Origin: Microlunatus speluncae
GTDB lineage: Bacteria; Actinomycetota; Actinomycetes; Propionibacteriales; Propionibacteriaceae
Assembly: GCF_009299835.1 (NCBI RefSeq)
Contig: NZ_VKCZ01000014.1
Location: forward strand, 830,119-894,118
Direction: 5' to 3'
DNA: 64,000 nucleotides
A program made the position numbers and the translations under genes. Under the pieces are notes generated by a model. It had not been told where the DNA came from. It was given only the letters and a program-made list of their open reading frames with translations, and searched no databases. Shown in pieces: positions 1 to 9,218 of the stretch. Positions within the stretch are counted from its first letter, which is position 1. Every line of letters begins with the position of its first letter.

Positions 1-2
1 GC

Positions 3-605
3 GCGCTGTTCCGGCGCGGCGTCCAGTTGATCACGTATGCGCCGCACTTCATCTCCACGGTGGTCGTGGTCGGCATGATGGTGATGTTGTTCTCCCCCAA
101 CGGCGGCATCGTCAACCAGGTGATCGAGGTGTTCGGCGGCCAGCCGCGGGACTTCCTGGCCAGCCCGGACTCGTTCCGCCACATGTACGTCTGGTCCGGC
201 GCCTGGCAGACGCTGGGCTGGTCGGCGATCATCTATCTGGCCGCCCTCTCCGGCGTCGACCCGGAGCTGCACGAGGCGGCCAAGGTGGACGGGGCCAACA
301 TCCTGCGCCGGATCTGGCACATCGACTTCCCTGCCGTGCTCCCGGTCAGCATCACCTTGTTGATCTTGAACATGGGATCGATGCTGAACAGCGGCTTCGA
401 GAAGGTGCTGTTGATGCAGAACCCACTCAACCTGGGTGGTTCCGAGGTGCTCGACACGTACGTCTACCGCGTCGGCCTCGCCTCCACCGTCCCCCAGTTC
501 TCGTACGCGACGGCGATCGGCCTGTTCAAGTCGGTGATCGCCCTGATCCTGCTGATCCTCGCCAACTGGCTCGCCCGACGCGTCGCCAAGACGTCCCTCT
601 TTTAG
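3..605 (+). CDS. Sugar ABC transporter permease, LplB-like (5' end outside window)
   Basis: This is the C-terminal part of an inner-membrane permease of a carbohydrate ABC importer. The frame is open from the first bases of the window, and the residues before the first possible TTG start at 27 (ALFRRGVQL then ITYAPHFIS) match the LplB family, so the gene begins upstream. The EAA loop that contacts the ATPase is clear (LHEAAKVDGA followed by a distal P, around 272-345). Hydrophobic segments flank it, and the C-terminus ANWLARRV...SLF is typical of LplB. The solute-binding protein gene follows 22 bp downstream, so both belong to one operon. The partner LplC permease is not between them and may lie upstream. 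Confidence 0.9.
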   Translation, partial: ALFRRGVQLITYAPHFISTVVVVGMMVMLFSPNGGIVNQVIEVFGGQPRDFLASPDSFRHMYVWSGAWQTLGWSAIIYLAALSGVDPELHEAAKVDGANILRRIWHIDFPAVLPVSITLLILNMGSMLNSGFEKVLLMQNPLNLGGSEVLDTYVYRVGLASTVPQFSYATAIGLFKSVIALILLILANWLARRVAKTSLF

Positions 606-627
606 AAGCTGAGAAAGGAACTCGATC

Positions 628-2367
628 ATGGTCGATCACCTGGAGTTGTCCCGGCGCAGTCTGATCGCCGGCGCCGCCGGCGTATCGGCCGGCCTGCTCG
701 CCGGCTGTAGCGGCGGCAACCCCGGCCCCGGCAGCGCACCTTCCGGCAGCGCGCCCGCGGGCGAGCGGGTCGAGTTCGGCCCGGCGACCGACGGGGTGCT
801 CTACCCCGACCCCTATGTCGGCCCGCGGGCTGCCAAGATCGCGCCGTTCGGCGACGCCGGCACCACCTTCCGGATCGTCGTCCCGCAGGACACGACGGTG
901 GTCGGCGACTGGAACGACAACACGTACACGAAATGGCTGGAGCAGCAGACCGGCGTCAAGATCCAGTTCGACGCGGTGCTGGTCACCAATCCCGACGGTA
1001 GCGCCGATCTGTCCAAGATCAACGCGATGATCGCCTCCGGTGATCTTCCGGACGCCTTCATGGCGGTCGGGCTGAGCCGGGACCAGATCGCGCTCTACGG
1101 TCAGCAGGGTCTGTTCCAGGCGCTGGACGGGCACATCGAGAATGCCGCCCCGCAGATGCGGCAGATGCTCCTCGACCTGCCGGACGTGCGCCGGACCAAC
1201 CTGGCCCAGGACGGCAAGATCTACAACTTCGGCGGCGTCAACGACTGCTTCCACTGCCGCTGCGCCGGCTCCCGCGCCTTCGTCAACCAGAAGTATCTGG
1301 ACAAGATCGGCGCCAAGATGCCGACCAACACCGAGGAGTTCCGCACCCTGCTGAAGACGCTGAAGGAGCAGAATCCCAGCGGCAAGGAGGGATTCCAGGC
1401 GTTCATGGGCGGCGACATCACCTATGACCCGGTGGACCAGTTCATGATGGGCCCGTTCACGTACAACCCGGGCCCGGTCTCCGGCGCCGTCTATCTGCGG
1501 CTGAACCAGGGCCGGGTCGAGTTCGCCGCCAACAGCGAGGGCTGGCGCAACGGGCTGCGCTACATGCGGCAACTGTTCGACGACGGCACGCTGACCCAGC
1601 AGACGTTCACGATCAAGGGCGAGGAGCTGACCAAGCTCGGCAACAACGGTTTGATCGGTGTCTGCCGGGCCTTCAACTGGGCCGCCTGGGTGACGATGGG
1701 ACCGGAGGAAGACGCACTCTGGCGCGACTACGTCCCGGTGCCGCCGCTGGCCGGGCCGGACGGCACCCGGATCGCGACCTGGACCTACGGCAACGCGCCG
1801 TTCACCAACGCGATGGCGATCACCAGCGCCTGCAAGGATCCCGAGACCCTGGTCCGCTGGGCCGACGCCCAGATGGAACTCGAATCGACCATGCGGTCCT
1901 ACGCCGGGCCGCAGGACGCGGGCTGGCGCTGGGCCAAGAAGGGCGAGAAGGGCAGCGGTGATCAACAGGCCGTCTGGGCCGGCATCCCGCGGGACAAGAT
2001 TCCGGTCGGCGACGGCTGGAACCAGTACGCGATCATGTACCGCTCCGCCGACTACCGAGCCGGCGAGAAGGTCGACCCGACCGTGCCGAACCTGGACGAG
2101 GTGGCGCAGCTGTACAAGGAGTACGCGCAGCCGGAGGACCAGTTCCTGCCCCGGCTGCTCTTCTCCGCCGACGTCACCGCTCAGCGCGGCGACATCGAGG
2201 CCAACCTCACCTCGGCCGTGTCGATCCACCTGGCCAAGTTCGCCACCGGCCAGCTCGACGTCAACAACGACGCCGACTGGAACGCCTACCTGACCCAGCT
2301 GGAGCAGATGGGCCTGCCGAACTATCTCGAGCTGACCCAGCAGGCGTACGACACGCGTCCCCAATAG
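628..2367 (+). CDS. Extracellular solute-binding lipoprotein of a sugar ABC transporter
   Basis: A 579-residue lipoprotein of the large LplA-like class of family 1 solute-binding proteins. The N-terminus has a twin-arginine-like SRRSLIAGAAG segment and a lipobox LAGC (Cys at about residue 26). It is probably exported, possibly by Tat, and lipid-anchored outside the membrane to deliver an oligosaccharide to the permease encoded just upstream. A Gly/Ser/Pro linker follows the lipobox. A good ribosome site (AGAAAGGAA at about 612-620) supports the ATG at 628. The substrate cannot be read from sequence. The downstream aldo/keto reductase suggests a catabolic sugar operon. Confidence 0.9.
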   Translation: MVDHLELSRRSLIAGAAGVSAGLLAGCSGGNPGPGSAPSGSAPAGERVEFGPATDGVLYPDPYVGPRAAKIAPFGDAGTTFRIVVPQDTTVVGDWNDNTYTKWLEQQTGVKIQFDAVLVTNPDGSADLSKINAMIASGDLPDAFMAVGLSRDQIALYGQQGLFQALDGHIENAAPQMRQMLLDLPDVRRTNLAQDGKIYNFGGVNDCFHCRCAGSRAFVNQKYLDKIGAKMPTNTEEFRTLLKTLKEQNPSGKEGFQAFMGGDITYDPVDQFMMGPFTYNPGPVSGAVYLRLNQGRVEFAANSEGWRNGLRYMRQLFDDGTLTQQTFTIKGEELTKLGNNGLIGVCRAFNWAAWVTMGPEEDALWRDYVPVPPLAGPDGTRIATWTYGNAPFTNAMAITSACKDPETLVRWADAQMELESTMRSYAGPQDAGWRWAKKGEKGSGDQQAVWAGIPRDKIPVGDGWNQYAIMYRSADYRAGEKVDPTVPNLDEVAQLYKEYAQPEDQFLPRLLFSADVTAQRGDIEANLTSAVSIHLAKFATGQLDVNNDADWNAYLTQLEQMGLPNYLELTQQAYDTRPQ

Positions 2368-2446
2368 GACCTCGGCGACCCAGCGACAGGAACCGACCAT
2401 GGAAGCCGGTGGATGGCCCGAGGCGACTGAAGAGGATGATGGTGTC

Positions 2447-3373
2447 GTGAAACTCCTCGACTCCGCCCACAATGATCTCCAGGTCTCCAACGTCGTCCTT
2501 GGCCTGATGCGGATCTCCGCTCTCGATGATGATCAGATCCGCGAGTTGGTCGCGACCGCTCAAGAGGTCGGCATCAACGTGCTCGATCACGCCGACATCT
2601 ACGGCGGCGACCACGGCTGCGAGCGGCGCTTCGGTGATGCAGTCCGACCGACCGGCGCCGACCGCGAGGCCATGATCATCCAGTCCAAGGTCGGCATCCG
2701 CTCCGGCTATTTCGACTTCTCGGCCGAGCACATCGCCGAATCGGTGGACGCCTCGCTGCAGGCGTTGCGCACCGACTACCTCGACATCCTGCTGCTGCAC
2801 CGGCCGGACACGCTGGTCGAGCCGGATGAGGTCGCGGCCGCGTTCGACCGGCTGCATGCCGACGGCAAGGTGCGGCACTTCGGCGTCTCCAACCACACGC
2901 CCGGCCAGATCGAGTTGCTGAAGCGGTCGGTGAACCAGCCGCTGGCGTACAACCAGGTCCAGCTAAGCATCACCCACGCTCCCCTGTTCGCCGCCGGGAT
3001 CGCGGCCAACATGGCCGGCCTGGACCAGTCGATCGACCGGGACAACGGGCTGCTCGACTACTGCCGGCTGAACGGGATCACGTTGCAGGCCTGGTCGCCG
3101 TTCCAGAAGGGCTTCTTCGACGGCGTCTTCCTCGGCGACCGGGAGAACTACGCGGAGCTCAACGACGCGATCGACGAGTTGGCGCAGAAGTACGACGTCA
3201 CGCCGACCGGGATCGCGGTCGCCTGGATCACCCGACACCCGGCCGGCATCCAGGTCGTGCTCGGCACCACCAAGCCGGAGCGGGTGCGCGAGTCGGCCGC
3301 CGGCTCCGAGATCCCGCTGACCCGGCAGGAGTGGTACCGGCTGTTCACCGCCGCCGGCTACCGCGTGCCCTGA
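2447..3373 (+). CDS. Aldo/keto reductase, YdhF-like
   Basis: NAD(P)H-dependent oxidoreductase of the aldo/keto reductase superfamily. The active-site tetrad is visible: Asp and Tyr in DHADIYGG, Lys in QSKVGIR and His in LLLHRPD. The VRHFGVSNH strand and the C-terminal VLGTTKPERV nucleotide-binding segment are also present. The frame is open from an ATG at 2399, but the GTG at 2447 is preferred: it follows AGAGGA with sensible spacing and gives the usual family N-terminus (MKLLDSAHNDLQVS). The extra 16 residues from 2399 are acidic and non-conserved. It follows the binding protein on the same strand and may act on the imported sugar. Confidence 0.9.
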   Translation: MKLLDSAHNDLQVSNVVLGLMRISALDDDQIRELVATAQEVGINVLDHADIYGGDHGCERRFGDAVRPTGADREAMIIQSKVGIRSGYFDFSAEHIAESVDASLQALRTDYLDILLLHRPDTLVEPDEVAAAFDRLHADGKVRHFGVSNHTPGQIELLKRSVNQPLAYNQVQLSITHAPLFAAGIAANMAGLDQSIDRDNGLLDYCRLNGITLQAWSPFQKGFFDGVFLGDRENYAELNDAIDELAQKYDVTPTGIAVAWITRHPAGIQVVLGTTKPERVRESAAGSEIPLTRQEWYRLFTAAGYRVP

Positions 3374-3385
3374 TCCGGCTCATGA

Positions 3386-3805
3386 TCACGAGGGGGCGCC
3401 GAGTGCTTGCCGGATCCGCTCGGCGTACTCCGCCGCCTCGCCGTCGGCGTACTTGGTCCGCGGCCAGAAGAAGCCGCGCAGCCCGTCACCCTTGGTCCGG
3501 GGCACCACGTGCAGGTGCACGTGCGGGATCGACTGGCTGATCACGTTGTTCATGGCGACGAAGCTGCCCTGGGCCTCGACCGCCGTCGAGAGGGCCGCCG
3601 CCACCCGCTGGGCCAGGGTGAGCAGCGGTTCCATCAGTCCGGTCGGCAACTCCAGCAGCGTGTCCACGTGCTCGGTCGGGGAGATCAGCACGTGCCCCTT
3701 GAACACCGGCCGGTGATCCAGGAATGCCACCAGCTGATCGGTCCGGGCCACCTCGGCCGCGGGCAGGTCGCCGCGAACGATCTGACAGATCACGTCATCA
3801 CTCAC
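3386..3805 (-). CDS. HIT family hydrolase
   Basis: A 139-residue histidine-triad protein with the diagnostic HVHLHVVPR motif near residue 97, in the His-x-His-x-His-x-x arrangement of nucleotide hydrolases and transferases. The N-terminal CQIVRGDLPAAEV stretch resembles the usual CxIxxGexPaxxV opening of HIT proteins. It probably hydrolyses a nucleoside phosphate conjugate such as AMP-X. The gene converges on the aldo/keto reductase with a 12-bp gap and lies 15 bp downstream of the DUF4118 gene on the same strand, so co-transcription is possible. Confidence 0.9.
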   Translation of the reverse strand: MSDDVICQIVRGDLPAAEVARTDQLVAFLDHRPVFKGHVLISPTEHVDTLLELPTGLMEPLLTLAQRVAAALSTAVEAQGSFVAMNNVISQSIPHVHLHVVPRTKGDGLRGFFWPRTKYADGEAAEYAERIRQALGAPS

Positions 3806-3820
3806 GCCCGCGATCCTAGA

Positions 3821-4576
3821 TCAGGAAGCGGTGGCCGCCAGACCGGCGGCGGCCTGGTCGGCCAGGGTGACCGCGACCTGCCGTTGCTCCAGGGTGGGTC
3901 GGCTGACCCGGGTGGCGGCCGTGATCATGAAGCGACCCTGCCGGATGCCGGCCCGCTCGACCGGGAGCTCGATCAGGTCGTCGGTCGGCAGTCCGTAACG
4001 ATCGACGTCGACGGTCCGGCCGGCGACGGTGACCGATCCGTCCTGCTGCAGTCGCGGCCGATCATGATCACGAGAACTGCTGCCGGGTTCGAAGACGCAG
4101 CGGTCCACTTCCAGCACCACGCCGATCTGCTCGGCGATCCCGGCGACCAGGGCCTCGGGTTCGGACCGGCCCGAGACGGCCGTCCGCGCGGCGGTGATCA
4201 CGCCGGCCAGGTAGCCCTCGCGTCGGCTGGCGCGGGCCTGATGCCGACGGCCCCAGAGGGCGACCTCGGTGACGGCGAGGCCGACCAGGGTGAGCAGCAC
4301 CGCGGTCTCGATGTCGTTCTGATCATTGATCGTGAACGTCAGGTACGGCTCGGTCAGGAAGAAGTCGAACCACACCGTCGCCGACAGGGCCGCCACGATG
4401 CCGGCCAGCCGGCGGCCGGTGGCCGCGACCCCGACGACGACCAGGACCAGCACCAGCGCGGCGTTGGCGTTGTCGACCTGGTCGCGGACCAGGCTCAGCA
4501 GCCAGCCGATCATGATCGGCGCGACCAGGGCCGCCGTGATGATCACCGAGGTCCGTTGCAGCAAGCTCCGCACCAC
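3821..4576 (-). CDS. DUF4118 (KdpD-like) membrane protein without kinase domain
   Basis: About 251 residues if started at the GTG at 4576 (GGGAG lies about 9 nt upstream). The frame stays open to 4729, but the extension is Pro/Gly-rich, overlaps the putative operator and is not family-like. It has hydrophobic segments, including VLVLVVVGVAATGRRLAGIVAAL, and the TEPYLTFTI/NDQND signature of the KdpD transmembrane region (DUF4118), followed by a GAF-like domain. There is no HisKA or HATPase domain, so it looks like a detached KdpD sensor module. TTGAC repeats like those upstream of kdpF lie upstream, so it may belong to a potassium or turgor regulon. Its biochemical role is unknown. Confidence 0.75.
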   Translation of the reverse strand: MVRSLLQRTSVIITAALVAPIMIGWLLSLVRDQVDNANAALVLVLVVVGVAATGRRLAGIVAALSATVWFDFFLTEPYLTFTINDQNDIETAVLLTLVGLAVTEVALWGRRHQARASRREGYLAGVITAARTAVSGRSEPEALVAGIAEQIGVVLEVDRCVFEPGSSSRDHDRPRLQQDGSVTVAGRTVDVDRYGLPTDDLIELPVERAGIRQGRFMITAATRVSRPTLEQRQVAVTLADQAAAGLAATAS

Positions 4577-4604
4577 ACCATCAAGCTCCCGTTCGGGCAG
4601 CGGG

Positions 4605-4641
4605 GTCAAGGTCCTTGACGCGATCTTGACTCGGTGTTGAC
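4605..4641. promoter_or_regulatory. Putative KdpE operator: TTGAC repeats at 11-bp spacing
   Basis: Three direct TTGAC copies start at 4615, 4626 and 4637, exactly 11 bp apart, with an inverted GTCAA at 4605-4609. The core CTTGACGCGATCTTGAC matches CTTGACGCGTTCTTGAC upstream of kdpF with one mismatch. Direct repeats about 11 bp apart are typical of OmpR-family regulators such as KdpE. The site lies between the divergent DUF4118 and desaturase genes. Binding by KdpE is inferred, not shown. Confidence 0.5.
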
Positions 4642-4839
4642 GCAGCGGTGGTCCGCCCTCGCCGCGCGTCCCGATTTGCGCTGGTTCCGGGGGATTTCCG
4701 GCGCCACCTATGCTGGAGCCCACACACACCGTTCACGGACCCTGAACGCAGTGCTGGTCACAGCTTCCGGGATCTGGGATTGCCCGTGGCGGCGTATCGC
4801 CTCGATCAGCCTGGTGCCTGCCGACTTGAGCGAGGATTG

Positions 4840-5904
4840 ATGACGACAACGTTGACCCTGACCACGGATCCGGCTCCGGCCCGTCCGGGCAGCGGGCATG
4901 GAGCCCTGATCCGCGCCGTCCAGGAGGCCGGGCTGCTGAAACGCACCCGCGGCTTCTATCTGGGCGTGCTGGCGGTGCTGTTCGGCTGCACCGCCGTGGC
5001 GGTGACCGGCGGCGCCCTGCTCGGCTCGTCCTGGTTCCAGCTGTTGATCGCGGCCGGGCTCGGCGTGATCTTCACCCAGTTCGCGTTCTTCGCCCACGAA
5101 GCCGCCCACCGGCAGGTCTTCGCCTCGGCCCGCAAGAATGATCTTGCCGGGCTGCTGGTCGGCACCGGGATCGTCGGGATCAGCTACTCCTGGTGGCAGT
5201 CCAAACACAGCCGGCACCATGCCAATCCGAACAAGATCGGCAAGGACCCGGACATCGACATCGACCTCCTCTCCTTCGACGAAGAGCATGCCCGCGCCAA
5301 GCGCGGCATCTGGGCGGCGATCACCCGCCGACAGGGCTACCTGTTCTTTCCGTTGCTGCTGCTCACCGGACTCGGCCTGCACGTCGATTCCGTTCGCAGC
5401 GCGTTCAGCCGGACCGGCCGGGCAACGACGCTGGAACGGATCCTGATCGTGCTCCGACTCACTCTCTTCCCGGCGGCCGTGATCTTGCTGCTCGGCCCCG
5501 GCATGGGTGCAGCCTTCCTGGGCGTGCAGGTGGCCGTGTTCGGCTTCTACATGGGCATGTCCTTCGCACCCAACCACAAGGGGATGCCGATCATCTCGGC
5601 CAACAGCAAGCTCGACTTCGTGCACAAGCAGGTGCTCACCTCGCGCAACATCCGCGGCCGCGGCACCACCACCCTGATGGGCGGCCTGAACTTCCAGATC
5701 GAGCACCACCTGTTCCCGAGCATGCCTCGGCCGCACCTGCGCCGGGCGGCCGCCATCGTCCGGGAGCACTGCCAGGAGGTACGGATCCCCTACCTCGAGA
5801 CGACCCTGCCGGCGTCGTACGCGCGGATCGTCAGCTATCTCAATCGGGTCGGCCTGCACGCCCGGGATCCGTTCGACTGCCCGGCCGCCCGCGCCCTCGG
5901 CTGA
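4840..5904 (+). CDS. Membrane fatty acid desaturase
   Basis: A 354-residue integral-membrane di-iron desaturase. The three histidine boxes are present: HEAAHRQ, HSRHHANPN and QIEHHLFPSMPR. The QxxHH form of the third box is characteristic of front-end/delta-6-like and linoleoyl-CoA desaturase families. No cytochrome b5 domain is visible. The ATG at 4840 is chosen because GAGGA precedes it; the open frame to 4648 crosses the putative operator. It would introduce a double bond into acyl-CoA or lipid acyl chains, with regiochemistry unknown. It is divergent from the DUF4118 gene and may share its control region. Confidence 0.9.
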   Translation: MTTTLTLTTDPAPARPGSGHGALIRAVQEAGLLKRTRGFYLGVLAVLFGCTAVAVTGGALLGSSWFQLLIAAGLGVIFTQFAFFAHEAAHRQVFASARKNDLAGLLVGTGIVGISYSWWQSKHSRHHANPNKIGKDPDIDIDLLSFDEEHARAKRGIWAAITRRQGYLFFPLLLLTGLGLHVDSVRSAFSRTGRATTLERILIVLRLTLFPAAVILLLGPGMGAAFLGVQVAVFGFYMGMSFAPNHKGMPIISANSKLDFVHKQVLTSRNIRGRGTTTLMGGLNFQIEHHLFPSMPRPHLRRAAAIVREHCQEVRIPYLETTLPASYARIVSYLNRVGLHARDPFDCPAARALG

Positions 5905-5924
5905 CCCGCCCGCGGCCACCGGGG

Positions 5925-6605
5925 TCAGGGAACGAAGCGGTAGCCGACCCCGGGCTCGGTCCGGAAGTGCCGGGGCCGGCTCGGCTCGGGCTCCAGCTTG
6001 CGGCGCAGCTGGGCGAAGTAGACCCGCAGATAGTTGGTCTCCCGGTGGTACGCCGGCCCCCAGACCTCCTGCAGCAACTCGGACTGGCGGACCAGCCGGC
6101 CGGGCCGCTTGGCCAGGGCGGCGACCAGCCGCCACTCGGTCGGCGTCAGGTGCACCGGCTCACCGTCCTTGCTGGCCACCTGCTCGGCCAGGTCCAGCCG
6201 CAGCGTGTCGGTGGTGATCACCGACTGATCACCGACCCACTGGTCCGGGCCACGGCGGAGGGCGGCGCGGATCCGGGCCAGCAGCTCCTCCATCCCGAAT
6301 GGCTTGGTGATGTAGTCGTCGGCGCCCAGGTCGAGCGCCTCGACCTTGTCGTCAGAACCGTGCCGGGCCGACAGCACCACCACCGGCACCGAGCTGACCT
6401 CGCGCAACCGGGTCAGCACCGCGACCCCGTCAAGATCAGGAAGGCCGAGATCGAGCAGCACCAGATCCGGCGTGCGTTCCTTGATCACCTGCAGCGCCGA
6501 CCGGCCGTCGCCCGCCGTCTCCACCTCGTAGTCGCGGGCCCGGAGATTGATCCGTAGGGTCCGCAGGATCGCCGGATCGTCGTCGACGGCAACGATGAAC
6601 GTCAT
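5925..6605 (-). CDS. kdpE: Potassium-responsive response regulator KdpE
   Basis: A 226-residue OmpR/PhoB-type response regulator. The receiver domain has acidic residues DDD (8-10), the phosphoacceptor Asp at about 52 (LLDLGLPDLDG) and Lys at about 101 (DYITKPF). The C-terminal winged helix has the TPTEWRLV start and the YLRVYFAQLRRKLE recognition region, ending GVGYRFVP. Its ATG overlaps the kdpD stop (ATGA), so the two are translationally coupled. It is the last gene of kdpFABCDE. It probably binds the TTGAC-type repeats upstream of kdpF. Confidence 0.97.
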   Translation of the reverse strand: MTFIVAVDDDPAILRTLRINLRARDYEVETAGDGRSALQVIKERTPDLVLLDLGLPDLDGVAVLTRLREVSSVPVVVLSARHGSDDKVEALDLGADDYITKPFGMEELLARIRAALRRGPDQWVGDQSVITTDTLRLDLAEQVASKDGEPVHLTPTEWRLVAALAKRPGRLVRQSELLQEVWGPAYHRETNYLRVYFAQLRRKLEPEPSRPRHFRTEPGVGYRFVP

Positions 6606-9178
6606 GATTCCTCCGTTCCGGCCCGGGCAACTTCGGCACGGGCAACCTCGACCCGGGCAGCCTCGGCCGCCGGGAGGTCGACCACCATGGTCAGCCCGCC
6701 GCCCGGCGTGTCCTCCGCGGACAGCTCGCCATGCATCACCTCGGTCAACCCGCGGGCCACGGCCAGGCCCAGGCCGATCCCGTCACCGCGGGGCACGTCC
6801 CCCAATCGCTGGAACGGCGCGAACAGGGTCTCCTTGCCCTCCCCCGGCACACCGGGACCATGATCGACAACGCGGAGCGAGACCCAGTCCCGGCCCGACT
6901 CGTCGTGGAACGGTGCGGCGGTGACGTCGATCGCCACCTCCGCCGGGGTGTAGCGCAACGCGTTCTCGATGATGTTGGCCAGCACCCGGTCCAACAGTCC
7001 GGCATCGGCCAGGGCCAGCGGAAGATCATCGCTGATCAGGGCCTTGACCCGGTCGCTGCCGGCGATCGGTCGGATCGCCTGGTCGACTGCGGCGCCGAGG
7101 TCGATCTCGGCCAGCAGCGGCGTGACCGTACCCATCTGCAGCCGGCTCATGTCCAGCAGGTTGCCGACCAACGCGTCCAGCCGGTCGGCCGACTCCTCGA
7201 TCGTGGCCAGCAACTCCGCCTCGTCCTCCGGCGACCAGACGATGGTGCCGCCGCGCAGGCTGCTGATCGAGGCCTTGATCGCCGCCAACGGGCTGCGCAG
7301 ATCGTGCGACACCGCCGCGAGCAGCGCGGTGCGGGTGCGGTTGCCCTCCACCAGTTGCGCCCGTTGCCGGGAGTCCGCCGCCGCCCGTTGCCGCTCCCTG
7401 ATCACCGCGAAGTGAGCCGCGTACGCCGTGAGCAGCGGCCGGTCGCTCGCCTCCAGCGTGCGCCCCGCCATCGCCAGCTCCACCTCGTCGTCGATCCGGA
7501 TCGAGACGTCGGCCCGGTCCAGTGTCTCCGGTCCCTGGCCGCAGCGGGCGACGATCCGGTCGGCGTCGGTCGCACCGTCGTGCCGGATCAGGGACGCGCC
7601 GTTCATCCCGAACACCTCGCACGCCTGCAGCAGCAGTTGATCTTGGTCACCGCCGGTGTGCAGCAGCCTGTGCGACAGGACGGCCAGCGCGTTCGCCTCC
7701 GATCTCGCCCGGGTGGCCTCCTCGGTGCGGCGGCCGGCCAGGTCGACGACCGAGGCGACGGCGATCCCGGTGATCAGGAACACCAGCAGCGCCAGCGCGT
7801 TCTCCGGATCCGCGATCGTCAGCGTCATGGTCGGCGGGACGAAGAACAGGTTCAATGCGACGCCGCTGATCAGCGAGCCGACGACGGCCGGCCAGAGCCC
7901 GCCGACCAGGGCCGTCGCGACGACCAGCGCCATCATCAACATCGACTCGGTCGGCAGCCCGTGCAGGCTCGGCGTGACGTACAGCGCGGTGGTGAGCAGC
8001 ACCGAGCCGATCGTGGCCATCAGGTAGCCGGTGATCACCCGGCGCCGGCCGAGGTTGGTCCGCCGCCGGTGCAGCAGCGATCGGCCGCGGGCATAGTCGT
8101 GGCTGACCACGTGCACGTCGATGTCGCCGGACTCGGCGATCACCATCTCGCCGATCCCCGGCTGCAGCGCCGTGGCCAGGCGGCTCCGGCGACTGGCGCC
8201 GACCAGGATCTGGCTCGCGTTGACCCCGCGGGCGAACGCCAGCAGGCCGCCGGCGGTGTCGGCGGAGACCACGGCGTGGAATGTGCCGGACATCTCGGTC
8301 GTCTTTCGCCGCAGCCGTTCCAGCTGTTCGGCGGACACGCCCTTCAGTCCGTCGCTGCGGCTGACGTAGACCGCCATCCATTCGGCACCGGCGGTCCGGG
8401 ACGCGATCCGGGCGGCGCGGCGCATCAGCGCCGTCGACTCCTCCCCGCCGGAGATGGCGACCACGATGCGTTCCCGGGTGGTCCAGGTGGACTCGATGCC
8501 GTGCGCCTCGCGATAGCGCTCCAGCCCCTCGTCCACCCGGTCGGCCAGCCAGAGCAACGCCAGCTCGCGCAGGGCGGCGAGATTGCCCTCCCGGAAGTAC
8601 CGGGACAGGGCGGTGTCGATCTTCTCCGCCGGATAGATGTTGCCGTGGGCCATCCGCCGGCGCAGCGCCTGCGGGCTCATGTCGACCAACTCGACCGCGT
8701 CGGCCGCCCGGACGATCGCGTCCGGCACGGTCTCCTGCTGCCGGACGCCGGTGATCGACTCCACCACGTCGTTCAGCGATTCCAGATGCTGCACGTTGAG
8801 CGTGGTGATCACGTCGATGCCGTGATCAAGCAGCGTCTCGATGTCCTGCCAGCGCTTCTCGTGCCCGGACGGATCGTCCGGGTCCTCGATGTTGGTGTGG
8901 GCCAGCTCGTCGATCAGCGCCACCCCCGGCGCCCGGCGCAGCACGCCCGCCAGGTCGAGCTCGCTCGCCTCGATCCCGCGGTAGCTGATCAGCTTGCGCG
9001 GCACCACCTCGAGATCACCGATCTCGGCGTCGGTACGTTCCCGGCCGTGGGTCTCGACCAGGCCGATGACGACATCGGTGCCCCGGTCCCGACGACGCCG
9101 GCCCTCGTTGAGCATCGCGAACGTCTTGCCCACACCCGGCGCCGCGCCGAGGTAAACCCGAAGCCGTCCACGGTCCAT
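6602..9178 (-). CDS. kdpD: Sensor histidine kinase KdpD
   Basis: About 858 residues from the ATG at 9178 (MDRGRLRVYLGAAPG); an in-frame upstream start at 9217 adds only an Arg-rich stretch. Domain order: KdpD N-terminal domain with Walker A GAAPGVGKT and Walker B-like ALIDELAHTN; a universal-stress-protein-like segment (about 240-360); a four-helix DUF4118 membrane region; a GAF-like region; HisKA with the phosphorylated His in AAVSHDLRSPLAAIK; and HATPase with N box NIIENALRYTP, DHGPGVP and GIGLGLAVA. It senses low K+ or osmotic stress and phosphorylates KdpE. It follows kdpC by about 40 bp. Confidence 0.97.
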   Translation of the reverse strand: MDRGRLRVYLGAAPGVGKTFAMLNEGRRRRDRGTDVVIGLVETHGRERTDAEIGDLEVVPRKLISYRGIEASELDLAGVLRRAPGVALIDELAHTNIEDPDDPSGHEKRWQDIETLLDHGIDVITTLNVQHLESLNDVVESITGVRQQETVPDAIVRAADAVELVDMSPQALRRRMAHGNIYPAEKIDTALSRYFREGNLAALRELALLWLADRVDEGLERYREAHGIESTWTTRERIVVAISGGEESTALMRRAARIASRTAGAEWMAVYVSRSDGLKGVSAEQLERLRRKTTEMSGTFHAVVSADTAGGLLAFARGVNASQILVGASRRSRLATALQPGIGEMVIAESGDIDVHVVSHDYARGRSLLHRRRTNLGRRRVITGYLMATIGSVLLTTALYVTPSLHGLPTESMLMMALVVATALVGGLWPAVVGSLISGVALNLFFVPPTMTLTIADPENALALLVFLITGIAVASVVDLAGRRTEEATRARSEANALAVLSHRLLHTGGDQDQLLLQACEVFGMNGASLIRHDGATDADRIVARCGQGPETLDRADVSIRIDDEVELAMAGRTLEASDRPLLTAYAAHFAVIRERQRAAADSRQRAQLVEGNRTRTALLAAVSHDLRSPLAAIKASISSLRGGTIVWSPEDEAELLATIEESADRLDALVGNLLDMSRLQMGTVTPLLAEIDLGAAVDQAIRPIAGSDRVKALISDDLPLALADAGLLDRVLANIIENALRYTPAEVAIDVTAAPFHDESGRDWVSLRVVDHGPGVPGEGKETLFAPFQRLGDVPRGDGIGLGLAVARGLTEVMHGELSAEDTPGGGLTMVVDLPAAEAARVEVARAEVARAGTEES

Positions 9179-9218
9179 GGCCCCAGTCTCCCCCACGCGG
9201 CGGCGCCGGCCACGCAAC

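Noticed and set aside
526..2490. 654-codon open frame on the minus strand
   Set aside because: It is antisense to the clear lipoprotein gene, is Val/Gly/Arg-rich with no motif, and follows the third-position GC pattern of shadow frames.
3407..4618. 403-codon plus-strand frame across the HIT and DUF4118 genes
   Set aside because: It is antisense to two recognisable proteins and has the Arg/Gln/Gly/His-rich composition of a shadow.
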